Assembly (NCBI RefSeq): GCF_002878395.1
Contig: NC_061121.1
Location: 136,646,787 to 136,710,786 of the forward strand
Origin: Capsicum annuum
Lineage: Eukaryota; Streptophyta; Magnoliopsida; Solanales; Solanaceae
Direction: 5' to 3'
DNA: 64,000 bases
Both the position numbers and the translations under genes were made by a program. This document shows positions 23,197 through 34,196 of the stretch, one piece after another. Under the pieces are notes generated by a model that saw only the letters and a list, made by a program, of their open reading frames with translations, had not been told where the DNA came from and made no database searches. Numbering within the stretch: position 1 is the first letter of the stretch; each line of letters opens with the position of its first letter.

Positions 23197-24679
23197 TGAT
23201 AACGCTCAACTTACACATCAATTTAAGTGCAAGGCAGTCATCAATTTATTTACTAAACTTTTGAGTTAGGGTCGAATCCACGAGGAACAATGTGAGTGGC
23301 TATAAAATTTGTTCAAAACAATAAATTCTTGCTAAATTCAAACCTAGAGTACAAGAAGATAAAAATGGGGGGTTGGAAAATATCACAACTAATATTTCTT
23401 TTTAGGGTTTTCAAGTATTAATTCAGTGCTACGAATAATTAAAGTCTAATCAATTAGGCACGGATCTTGGGGTTATGTCTTACTAAGGAAAGCTAAAATG
23501 AGGGTGTTAACAAATAAACTTATATTTTAGTAGATCAAATATGGGTAGGTTCGATTAGCGAGTTTTGTACTAACCTTTCAATAAAGCACCAAACTATCAC
23601 CCATTAATTTTTTCGAATACCAAATGGATGTGTTCAACAATTGGTAACCAAACCTCAATTCAATCATCCCTATTTCTAGGATGATGACTAATCCATAGCC
23701 ATTCTACAATTTATCCTTATTTCTAAGATAACAAAAAGGGAACAAATATATCCTAAGTAATTATTCACAATTGCTCGTTCCACCTTCAACCACTCTTTCA
23801 AGGATAGTTGAAAGATCTAGGTTACCCATAGCCCTTTGTCAAGGATGATGTGGGAGTTAGGAAATTTAAGGCTTTCACAAAAAAAGTCAATATTATCATC
23901 AAGCTTTTTACAAAACCCATCAACATCAAATTCTAATTGAATATAACAATAACAACCCACACACACTTGACCCTATTCAAACATAACCCCAAGAAGGAAA
24001 ACTAGCTAATCATAAGATCAATAACTAAAGATGTACCCAAAATCTCCATTGGATTGATTTATTGGAGACCAAGTGAATGTTACTCAAACTTTTAAATCAA
24101 ATAAATCTTCAATGGTATTTTGCTAATCCTCAACTTAGAAGCTTCTCCAGTGTATTCTTCACCCATAATTAAAAAAATATTTTCTTCTCCAAGTATGGAT
24201 ACTAAGAACTAGAACCAACTTTAAATCTTTTTAATTGAATTATTTCTCTAGAAAGATAGAGTTTGAGTCTTCTTTAGGGAAAATTTTGGAAGAGTTGTGT
24301 GCATTTACATCTTTGCCCTCGATCTTATTTTCCGTTAGGCCACGATCGTACTAATTATTTTGCGATTGCACCTACCGCAACCGCAGGAAATGCCATGCGA
24401 TCGCGTTATCTTGACTATCTTAACTAATCGCGATCGCCGTTTAAGGACAACAATTGCGATAACTGAGGCCATGTTCTGCTCTAGGTATTTAGCTGCACTT
24501 CTTTGCTCCCTTTGTTCCCTTTTTAGCTTCAATCCACATCTTTTGCTCTTATTATCTTTGTGCCTGCAAAATGTGAATATTAGTGCATTTAATCACTATT
24601 ATGTCTTATTTATTCATTCAAAACACGGTAATGTGCGCAAATGTGGAGTAAAATTGAGTGGTAGATTCACCACTCATCA
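23197..24679 (-). mobile_element. S: solo LTR of the B/D family
   Basis: The plus strand runs from TGATAACGCTCAAC to ACCACTCATCA, so read in reverse it starts TGATGAGTGGT, as in B (30043, 43686) and D (61226). It shares the GGTCGAATCC block near its left end and the clusters of GCGATCGCG-like words at 24340-24440. Gag of G1 continues on both sides and no internal region is present, so it is a solo LTR. A duplicated flank is not clear (ATATT versus ATTAT). The plus ORF at 24360-24719 is an artefact of its CpG-rich part. Confidence 0.8.
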
Positions 24680-25409
24680 ATTATCACCTCTCAACTGCTT
24701 CCACTCCTTATACCACTAACAGGATACATCTTTAAACTGATATACAACAAACTCTACACCTTTAGAGTTAGTTACACATATTACCCTAAAAATCTTCTCT
24801 ATCTCATCTAATATACCGATGAGAATCCTTCTCAACCATAGAGCCTACAATCGTTGGGGGATTCAACTCATGAATTAGATAACCTGATTGGCCTCAGACG
24901 ATGGAGCAATAGAACCAACATAATTGGACTAATGATATTGAGATGTCACCACCTAAGTAAGCAAATAAAATTACTAGCATAACTCCACATTAGAGATGTC
25001 CCCCTGAGGTGTCTGATCATAAGCATTATTACCCCTAGAAGCCCGAGAAGGACTAGTGGGGATAGTTGGAACTGTATGTGGGGTAGTGCAATCAGGAGTA
25101 AGGGCCTAAGGCTAAGTTTGCACTCCATAAATAGGGTGAGTTCCTTCCACATTTTCCTAAGGTAGGACGGAGGGTCCAACAGAGTTTCTACGAACATCAA
25201 ATCTTTGGGGAGGTATGTTCTGAAATGTGAGCAAACTAGGAGTTAGGGAAATTCATGACACCACACTCTATAGCCCTAAATAGAATGCAATAAAGGGAAA
25301 CATTCCTAAATGACTTGTATACTCCCCCTTATAATTGTGCACGCTACATACCCATAAAAGGGACACTACTCGACATGGATTTATGGACACCCAAAGTACC
25401 TAAACCTAT
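24680..25409 (-). pseudogene. gag: G1: gag N-terminal half and leader
   Basis: It resumes the gag core after S (text matching 46600-46990 in G2), followed on the minus strand by the linker and the start region near 25190. The frame is split: the open piece 24946-25200 is partly out of frame, with CTCATTGGAACC-type blocks instead of the usual MEKIF context. The leader from about 25200 to the primer site is non-coding. Confidence 0.68.
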
Positions 25410-25421
25410 GCTCCGATACTA
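25410..25421 (-). other. Primer binding site of G1
   Basis: On the minus strand it reads TAGTATCGGAGC followed by ATAGGTTTAGG, four bases from the LTR. It differs from the tRNA-Met site TGGTATCAGAGC at two positions. It shows that the LTR on its right acted as a 5' LTR for G1. Confidence 0.72.
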
Positions 25422-25425
25422 ATAT

Positions 25426-27407
25426 TGTCACAACCCAAACCAAGGGTTGGCCGTGATGGGAATCTTAAGCCCACCATAGATCGGAGAACACCTCTTTTCC
25501 TAACCACCTGAACATAATAAAGTAATAGTGGAAGCAAAATCAAACTATAAGAATGATATATGTAGACCATTAGGAATGTTCTAAGAATCCAAAACAAATA
25601 ACAATCCCACACTTTGTCCATAAAACCTCTAAAACAAAAATACAAATGAGGTTGGGACAAGCCTCCAACTATGTCAATGGAACTCTTTAATTCCTAAAAT
25701 CTTAAAATAAGCCTAATAAATGGTAATGATTTTGGTATAACAAAGGCTCACGACTTCACAACAACTCAACCGATATTCTCTCCATCTATGATTGTACATT
25801 AGTAAACAAAGAACTCTAGGACCCTACATCATAAAATAAAGTATTGTCCAGGGATTGTCAATTGGATGAGCACTAGCGTTTAACTCTAGGAACGGATAAA
25901 ATAATGTCGTGTCTAAAACAAATAAAAAATGCATGAACTCATTCATGTGTATATATATATGATGCTCGGGTAGAGTACAAATTTATAAACATGAGATTTA
26001 AAAATCATTAGCCTGGTCTATGTAGCACTATCCGTCCTAAGGGAACCCATGAGTTATGTAGGTTCAACTCCCCCTGCTGAAAGGGTACAATGTGTGTTAG
26101 CTGCATGAACCAAGAAAAATCTAAGGAAGGGCCAGAGACTCCAACTTCCTAGCCATTCCAAATTATATATAGTGTGAGAAATATTCACATAGTCATAAAT
26201 ACCCCCATGCCAGCAAATATGGTTTCCAATATTGTTCCCCTCGAGATCTCTACTTTAACAACGAGCAACACAACCACCTTTAATCCCAAATTAAAACCAT
26301 TTAGAAAATTAATTCAAATCATAAACAAAGGAGTTTTTTGTTAAGGAATATACCATTGGTATTGTCATATCAATTATGCTTGCAATCTAAGTCCAATTTA
26401 GCTATTCCAATCTAATTAAACCAATTCACTTCCAAGTTCCATTTTAAAACCAAATCATGGCCTCTAAGGTCCCTCAAAACCATTTTTATGTTCCATTAAC
26501 CTTTTATGCAATGCAAGGTTCCAAGAGTGAGTTAAATTGTGCATATATACATATTTCAAGACCAATTTCACAAAATAGGTTGAGATTCATGTAAATTTCT
26601 TTAAAAAATCCTTAAATTTGGGGAAAACCATGTTCCCCAATCAAATTCCCATACCCATACACTTATTTCGTTCATAAAACCTTAATATAAAGCATGGATG
26701 GCAAGTTAAAAACGATGGGAAAACAATGCAAGTTATAACTATTTAAATCCCTCAACCCAATTTCAATACAAAAAATTAACTTTACATGGATAATAATTAA
26801 CAGATACTTTTCTATAAAATAAAGATAGGGAAGAGAGACATGCCAGAAACATCAAGAAATTTGGAGAGAAAACCACCAATTTAAGCCTAGATCATTAATT
26901 CTTTAAAACCCGAGCTTTCTCTTAACTTAATAAGTTTGAGAGGAGAGGATAATATTTATGATTGATAATTAGTGTTAAAAGAGCCCCTTGAGGTATTTTA
27001 AGTCATGGGTTAAAGTGAAAAGGACGGAAAAAGATAGAAATGCCCTTAATGAAAAACATGCAGGAAAATAGCTCCCGATCGTTACGGGTCGGGTAACGAC
27101 TTATGGTGACCGGTCATGAGTTATTTCCTAGACTAGCGGCCTAGGCAAAAACTATGGGTACCTTTACTATTATGGTCACAGGTACCTCACCACAACTCAT
27201 GACCATACCCTACGACTCGTGGAGGCTAAGTCATGATCAAGATAGAAACCTAGGAAAACTTCACTAGTTAGACAATGTGTGGAACCATAGGACTCATGAA
27301 GAATGATAAGGACTCTTGACAAGTGATAGATTAATAATGTGAGTCATTGCCTGGGCATTATTAAATTTTTCAATGAAATATCTAATTCCAAAACCTGGGG
27401 TATTACA
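25426..27407 (-). repeat. Complete gypsy LTR shared by G1 and G2
   Basis: It runs from TGTCACAACCC to GGGGTATTACA, 1982 bp, and reads TGTAATACCCC...GTTGTGACA on the minus strand. The left flank is a primer site and the right flank a polypurine tract, so it is the 5' LTR of the internal region on its left and the 3' LTR of the one on its right. CpG words (ACGGGTCGGG, ACGACTCGTGG) cluster at about 27075-27250. It is the best full-length copy of this family in the window. Confidence 0.85.
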
Positions 27408-27423
27408 TTACCCCCTCCCCAGG
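27408..27423 (-). other. Polypurine tract of G2
   Basis: The plus strand reads TTACCCCCTCCCCAGG, so the minus strand has GGGGAGGGGGTAA directly before the LTR start TGTAATACC. G3 has the matching tract at 48897-48907. Confidence 0.75.
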
Positions 27424-28640
27424 ATCATTTATCCCCGAATAAGGAGTTAGGGCACCGTTTTTACACAAAAATAATAAAGAATACAACAAGAACTAAGAAC
27501 AAATTTGAATTGTTGTTATAATAAAAGAACAACACATACCTTGAGCATCTTCATCCAATAGAAAAACAAGAACAAATATTCAACCCTCATATCATCTTTA
27601 GCTTCACATGTAGCTTCTTATACCTTTTGATTAATCCAAAGCACCTTTACTGAAGCCACAACCTTAATTCTTAATCAACAGACTTGCTTATCTAAATATC
27701 ACACCAGGACTTCTTTATTAGACAAGGAATTTGAAATACAAGAATCCTCCAAAGGAATAACCAAATAACCACCAATCACAGACCTTTTCAGCATAAATAC
27801 ATGGAAAATGGGATGCATAGAAGCCAAACTTATGGGTAACTCCTACTCATAAGGAACATTCCAAACTCTCTTCAAAATCCTATACGAACTGGTTTAATGA
27901 GGACTAAGTTTCAACCTTTTCCCAAACTTCATCACTTTTTTCATAAGAGAAACTTTCAAGAACACCCAATCACTAACCTCAAACACTAACTCCCTTTGCC
28001 TCTCATCCGTTTAAGACTTTCGGCAATTCTAAGCAGCCTTAAGTCTTTGTCTAATTGCCTTTAACTTCTCCATGGGTTGGTGAACAATGTCAAGTCCAAA
28101 CAACCTAGTCTCACCAACCTCAAACCACCCAATATGAAACCTGTACCTCCTACTATAAAGACCTTTGATAAGAGCCATCTGAATACTCGAATGATAACTA
28201 TTATTTTCACATATTCAATGAGAGGAAAATGATCAACCCAAATACCTTTAAAATTAATCACACAGGCCCATAGTATATTCTCCAAAGTTTGAATAGTACA
28301 TTCTTCTTGTCCATCCACTTAAGGGTGGAAAGTAGTTTTAATGTTAACTTGTTTACCCAAACTTCTCTAAAATGAATTCCAGAAGTGAGATGAAAACTAC
28401 ATACCTCTTTCTAAAATAACAGACACTTGTGCACCATTAAACTACACAATCTCCTATATGAATGACTTAGCATAGTCCTCACTTGAGTAGTTAGTCCTTA
28501 TAAGCAAGAAGTGACCAGACTTAGACATTTTATGCACAACGATCCATATAGAATCATACTTATGCAGGATCACAAAAAACCCATAATGAAATCAAATTTG
28601 GTCATCTCCCACTTCCACATGGGAAAGTCTATCACTTGAG
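27424..28640 (-). pseudogene. G2: integrase core and C-terminal tail
   Basis: The tail (about 27640-28010) gives SNKEVLV-like and VASVKVLW-like text on the minus strand. The core (28061-28318) shows MDGQEECTIQTLENILWACV then DHFPLIEYV, after which the frame shifts. The entry reads KFDFIMGF near 28590, so the first catalytic Asp is kept. Stops and frameshifts make it non-functional. Bases 27424-27640 are 3' untranslated, with nothing else seen. Confidence 0.8.
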
Positions 28641-29330
28641 ACATGCCACCAGGCCTCAAGTGTTAAACTTTGACTTGCTGACAAACCATATACTTAGTAA
28701 CAATATTCAAAACATCCCTCTTCATATTGTTCCAGTAATAGATTTCCTTTAAGTCATAATATTTCTTGGTTAGACCTGGATGAACTATATATCTAGACTC
28801 ATGAGCCTCAGTCATGATCCTTTCCCATAGCCCACCAAGATGAAGAGCACAAAAAACCTTGATACCTCAAAATACCATCTCCCCTCATATCAAAAGCAAT
28901 AAACTTTTGCTGACCAACATCATCCTTAATATGCATAAGTATGGGATTTATAGCCTATTCATCCTTCACATAAGCACTAAGAGATTATTTGACCACTTCT
29001 TGAACAATAACGCCCCCAACTTTAGAGTCCATGAGATGAATCTTCACTATTACTTCTTTATCCTTATAAACATAGGTTAAGCTTCCCATAGATATCCTAC
29101 AAGGAGCATCAACAACAACATTAGCTTTACCTAGATTATATTGAAGGCTCATTTCATAATCCTTAAGTAATTCAAGACAACTCCTAGAAAGATAGGCCGC
29201 ATCCTTACTATGTTACATCAAAGCACGGCCCTGTCCAACACTAGATGAATAACAAAACATAACAAAACAATCAGTACCCTTGGGCAGGGTCGTAACTAGT
29301 CTAAAATTCAAATTATCATTCAACTTCTCA
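28641..29330 (-). pseudogene. G2: integrase zinc-binding module and RNase H
   Basis: On the minus strand, 28680-28780 gives the H2C2 region (YYWNNMKRDV-like), and 28800-29090 the linker toward RNase H. The segment 29100-29330 holds LELLKDYEM-like and SCVGQGRAL-like RNase H text; it is shorter than in H or G3 because the part with the YHPGKAN block is eroded. The plus ORF at 28859-29080 is a shadow. Confidence 0.68.
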
Positions 29331-30042
29331 AAACTACCCTCACAAGCATCGGACCACAAGAACTTAACCTTTTTTGAGTTAAATCCATTAGTGCAACAAT
29401 AATAGATAAGACACTACCTAAAAATCTCCTTTCATACCTAACCAATCCCAAGAAGCTCCTAATGTCGATTGGAGTTATGGGTCTAGACCACCTCCTAAGT
29501 GACACAACTCTCTACGGATCTACCTTGATCCGTTCATTAAAAAAAATATGTCTAAGAAAAGTTGCACATACAGCTAAAATTCACACTTAACAAAATTTAG
29601 CACACAACTTCTGATCCTTAAGAGTATGAAACATAATTTGGAGGTGATTATATTAATCCTCCTCTCTCTTAGAATACACTAAGATCTCATCAATGAAGAC
29701 TATCACAAATAAATTGAGAAAAATCCTAAAAACATGATTCATAAGATCCATAAAAATAGCTAGAGCATTAGTCAATCCAAATGACATAACCAGGAACACA
29801 TAATGGCCATACCATGTTCATAAAGCAGTCATTATAATATAACCCTCCCATATTTTTAATTGATAATACAATAAATAATGATTACTTTTAGAGAAGCATC
29901 AAGAACCCTCAGAATGGTCAAAAAGATCATTAATCCTAGAAAGGGGGTACTTATTCTTCACTATGACCTCATTAAGCTGACGATAGTCTATACACATCTG
30001 AAGGGACCCATCCTTCTAACATACCAAAAGTATAGGAAAACT
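29331..30042 (-). pseudogene. G2: RT palm and thumb, split by B
   Basis: The minus strand reads PITPIDIRSFLGLVRYERRF (29425-29490), then upstream the active site FIDEILVY near 29680-29705. The second catalytic Asp is Glu. Further upstream come the [21 protein letters not shown] block near 29740-29800 and [15 protein letters not shown] text at 29985-30010. The gene stops at the B insertion and resumes at 45061. Confidence 0.83.
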
Positions 30043-31422
30043 TGATGAGTGGTGATTGTACCACTCATTTGCACCAAACATTTATTCACACCACCATGTT
30101 CTATATCAGAAAATGAGACATCAAAATGATTTAAATTCACTAATATCCATATTTTACAGGTATCTAGTTGAGAAGGTGAAATGAGGTTGATTGAAGCTCA
30201 AAAAGGGATCAAATAGAAGGAAATGCAGTACAGCTGGAGACCTAAAGTAGTTTAGCCTCAAGTACCACGACTGCGGTCCTCAGGCCATGGTCGTAGTCAG
30301 TTAAGATGGTGAACACAATACGATCGTGGACCCTATTCGCGGTCACGATAAAGTATGCATGATCGCATTTTAGTGGGAATATGACCCAGGGATGTTTTGT
30401 AAAATTACATAGAGAATCCCAAACCATATTTAGGCAAAAATCCTTTCTTTTTGGGTATTGCTTACCTCATAGATATTTTTTATTTCAAATCACAAAACCC
30501 TAATTGGGGAAGTTTGTAACTTATTATGGAGGCTTGATATTTTAGTAATTTTGTAAATAATGAGTAATTTGGATAATCCTCATTGTATATCTCGCTCCAC
30601 TTTCTTCATGAGTAGCTATGTAATATAGTCTTGGGATTATGTTGAACTAAAACTTAATTATTTATGGGTGTTGTTGAGTTTGCAAGATTGCTAGTTGTTG
30701 AGTATGGAATCCATCATTGCTTGAATTTATGAGTTAGAATTTGTGGGTGAAAACTCCAAACTCTAAAAACCCTTCATTATCCTTGAAAGGGGGATTAAGG
30801 TGAACTTGAGGTAACCTATAACATCCTTGAAAGAGGGTTATAGGGTGAAAAAGTAATGGTGGACAATTGACCTATGGTTTACTACCTTTTGTAATGTTAG
30901 AAGTAAGTGTGTTTGGAATGTAAACCATTTCAAGAGCATCATCCAAGAAATAGGGATGCTTGATTGAGGTTTTAGGTACTACGAATAGCATACTTATTAG
31001 GTGCTGAAAAGAGCCAACAGGTGAAATCGTTGTGGTTTTATTAAAAGATTGACCTCAATGACTTTTGACCTAGCCCATCCTTTAGTTAACAAATAAGGTT
31101 CATGCTAAACCATCATCAACCTGCATTCTCTTACTTTTAGGTAGACATAATCCCAAGATTTCCTCTAAGCTTGAGTTTACATCAAAAGTGCCATTTAGTG
31201 AGTTGTTAGCTAATGATTGTCACAAATAATTTCAAAATCGTTCCTACTATTTTAATTTACATTTCATGTTTATTATCACTCCGGGTAACCTTTTACTAAT
31301 TAGAACACCCACAGGATGTGAAATTTATAATTCGATCCTTGTGTATTCGACCCTAATTCTAGTTGGGCTATTGACAACAACCACCTCACCGCTCAAAAAT
31401 GGGAGTGAGTTGAGCTTTATCA
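30043..31422 (+). repeat. 5' LTR of B
   Basis: It starts TGATGAGTGGTGATTGTACC and ends AGCTTTATCA just before the primer site. It matches 43686-45060. CGGTC/CGTGG/GATCG-type words cluster at 30260-30365, about 220-320 bp from the start. A CTATATTTAGG near 30423 may be the decayed TATA region. ORFs at 30242-30427 (-) and 31266-31505 (+) have no domain. Confidence 0.85.
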
Positions 31423-31425
31423 AAA

Positions 31426-31442
31426 TGACACCGTTGTCGGGG
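31426..31442 (+). other. tRNA-Asp primer binding site of B
   Basis: TGACACCGTTGTCGGGG lies three bases after the LTR. The 3' end of plant tRNA-Asp(GTC) is complementary to TGGCGCCGTTGCCGGGG. Three bases differ, all transitions and mostly at CpG sites, as expected from methyl-cytosine decay. Confidence 0.75.
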
Positions 31443-31560
31443 AGTGGAATATTGATTTTACTTGTGCGGTGTGATTCTGACTTGGGAATACCCGCAATGG
31501 TATAATTTACTTTAATTGTTATTTTTAATTTTTTTAGGTGATCTAAGTTTTAACAGAACA

Positions 31561-32474
31561 ATGAGGGATAGTGAAAGCAACATGGGGCCATTTGATATCC
31601 CCTATATGATAAGCGCCAACTAAATTAAGTGGGATAAATAAGTGCAATCCATATCTGACCAACTAATGGAAACGGAGTATTTCATATGTCCAGCGTCATG
31701 CTTTACATTTTGCAAATGAAAGAATTGTACGGGGGTAAAGCCTTTAAGGAGCCACATGTCAATTTAAAGAATTTTGTGGAAATATGTGCAATATTCAATA
31801 TAGGAAACATTACTCAAGAATCCATTCAGCTTTGCCTCTTCTGATTATCACTAACGGGAAAGGTGGTTTTATGGCTCCACTCACTTCCACCATGCTCAAT
31901 TACATCTTGGGACAATCTTACTATGGTGTTTCTTGATAGACACTTTCCACTATCTAAAATTCTTTAAAAGAGGGATGAGATTGTGAATTTTTTGGAAATG
32001 AATGGAGAATCATTGTTTGATGTTTGGGATTGATTTATGAAAAATTGGCCCAACGGCCAAATCATGAAGTTTCAGTGAAGATGTATCTTGAGATCTTCTA
32101 CGGTGCCCTAGATCCATTAAACAAAATGGTGGTGGATAATACGGTGGGTGGCTCCATAGTAAAGATGCACCACCATACATCCTTTCTACTAATAAGAGAA
32201 GTGTCAAAGCATAACCAAGGTTGGCATACCTGGGATACCCAAGTTCCAAAGATCCCTTCTACTACTTCCATGGTTGATAATGAACAAAGAAAGCAGAAAG
32301 AAGAGAAGGAAAAGGCCATGGAAAAAATAATGACCAAACTTGAACTCTTGACAAAGCATGTTATGGATGCACCCGCAAAAGCAATAAATGCCGTAGCATC
32401 AAAATCTTATGAAGTTGATGAAGAAGCAAAGAAGTTGGATGAGGAATGTAGTATTTGGATAACTACTCAGGGGA
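31561..32474 (+). pseudogene. gag: gag of B (broken, truncated by C)
   Basis: An ATG at 31561 opens MRDSESNMGPFDIPY. Capsid blocks follow in several frames: LHSLPPCSITSW-like and TMVFLDRHFPLSKIL-like (31870-31970), then FYGALDPLNKMVVDNTVGGS, a Lys/Glu-rich stretch, TKLELLTKHVMDAPAKAINAV and YEVDEEAKKLDEE (32098-32440). This is the Tat/Athila gag layout. The text stops matching gag at about 32474, where C internal sequence begins; the last part of the open frame 32024-32527 is therefore a chimera. Minus ORFs 32010-32337 are shadows. Confidence 0.75.
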
Positions 32475-33262
32475 GTTCTAGACATCATACAAATATCTTA
32501 AATCACACATGGCACATGCTTGACTGACATATGATCATCATAGACTCCCAACCAAACAATAGCACAAATTCAAATTTAAGCCAACAAGTCAAGAGTAAAA
32601 AACATGAGCCTAAGAGTCTCAAAAATAGAAATTCACTCATTCAACATGGTTTTATCAAACAAAACACTTGCACCATGTAATAAAAAATAGTACCAACTAG
32701 AATATCTTCTTTATTCCTAAACAAAATTTTAAATTGATCCCAAAAATAGGAATTTCCCCACCCCACACTTACAAATCTTCTTTGTCCCCAAAGTGAATTT
32801 TTAAAGTAAGATGTAGAAATAATCCCTGAGGCCTCTAGGCCTAGCTAGTAGCATCTTTAAATTTCAAGAAGATCCAGGGACCCCACATTCAGTCTTTGCC
32901 ATGCTACCTAGCTCAGGTTATTAGTACTCAGACTTCCCATTAACCTGCGACTCAATAAAAAACAAAAATTATGTGAAGTAAAAACTAAAAACTAAAAAAG
33001 AACATACCTTAGCTTGGGTTGCCTCCCAAGAAGCACCTTCTTTAGTGTAACGGCATGACCCAATCAACTTTTTTCTCCACCTTAAGGATATAAATTTTAC
33101 CCCCAACATCGCATCCATCTTATTACCTCGATCAAAGGGAGGTGGTGCAAAAATTAAGGAACTGCGTTATAGAATGTGCATGGTAAACCACACGGCCATA
33201 AGGTGAGGTGTGTTTTTATGTTGCTTATCCAATGTAAAATTAAGAATATAGGATTCTTGTTC
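32475..33262 (-). other. C copy 1: distal internal region, truncated
   Basis: It begins at the join AGTTCTAGACATCA shared with 37016 and follows copy 2 (37016-37760) closely, including AATAGCACAAATTCAAATTT and GGAATTTCCCCACCC. The minus-strand end of the C ORF may reach 33000-33060 with a GASWEATQAKV-like tail. The remainder appears non-coding. About 1.07 kb that copy 2 has beyond this point (35946-37015) is missing here. Confidence 0.7.
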
Positions 33263-34084
33263 CTAATCTTTACTCTCTTCCACTATTTTATATGATTCCA
33301 CAGATAAGATATCATCTAAACATAATTTAGAAAAGTGCTTTGAATAAGGTCCAACCAATCCCACATCTAAATTTACGCAATCAATAACACACTCACTCTC
33401 ATTTACCTTCTCAATTTCAATCTCAAGATAAAGATAACAACTGGGTGGCTTTGATTCTTGTGTTTTTCTCTGCCTCCATTGAGATGGTGGTGATGGTATT
33501 TCCTGAACTTGTTCAACAACTTCATGTTTTGAGTACTCAGACTTTCTCAAATTTTCAGCAACTTTGTCTGCAACAGGTTGGGAAGTCAATTCTGTATCTA
33601 TCTCCAAATAATTATACAATTTCTTTATAGCCTCCCAATGGTTCTTCAAGTTTACCAGCAACTGTACTTAAGACTGTAAAAGTTGTTTCATCATGTTTTC
33701 CAAATTGCTCATTTGAGTTGTGGCCTCCGTGTTTAGTTGTTGCTTTTAGAATTGGTGTTGCTGGTTGTTTTGTGACTGAATTTATGGCTTATTCTGCTCC
33801 GTTTGATTGTAGCTATTTATATAATTTTGCCTTTCACCGTAGCCTACAAACAATTCTGAATCTGGATTAACAACGCACATAGCTGCAATATGACCACTTT
33901 GACCACAAACCAAACACCAAGTTAAAATCTGGTCCTCAGATAGAACAGTATCTGCATCATATTCTAAGGTCCTGTCCATGGACTTTAATCAAAATCTAAA
34001 CAATAAGTCACATGATGTGGTCGCACACAAAAACAATAAGCATCTTCATCACTTGAAAACCATCTATCCCAAGTTGCCATGTTA
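33263..34084 (-). pseudogene. C ORF, copy 1: zinc-knuckle protein
   Basis: The minus strand opens MATWDRWFSSDEDAY at about 34082. After one frameshift it continues at 33782-33979 with CLVCGQSGHIAAMC, a complete CX2CX4HX4C zinc knuckle, followed by VVNPDSELFVG. A stop-ridden linker follows, then 33263-33661 (VNESECVIDCVNLDVGLVG, CLDDILSVES). The knuckle suggests nucleic-acid binding like Gag. I do not recognise a capsid domain. The plus ORF at 33445-33630 is a shadow. Confidence 0.62.
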
Positions 34085-34173
34085 AGAAGTGTGATAAAAA
34101 AAAACTAAAAAAACTAAACTATTACAACTTAATGTAGCTAAACTAAAAATATGATACTTGCCAATCTACAAGT

Positions 34174-34190
34174 CCCCGACAATGTTGCCA
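34174..34190 (-). other. tRNA-Asp primer site, C copy 1
   Basis: The minus strand reads TGGCAACATTGTCGGGG, 6 bases from the LTR. It differs from the tRNA-Asp complement TGGCGCCGTTGCCGGGG at four positions, mostly by transition. Confidence 0.7.
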
Positions 34191-34196
34191 AAAACT

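Noticed and set aside
24360..24719. 119-codon plus-strand ORF with a CpG-rich start
   Set aside because: It lies inside solo LTR S; the same CpG words occur in the B and D LTRs, and there is no codon-level similarity between copies.
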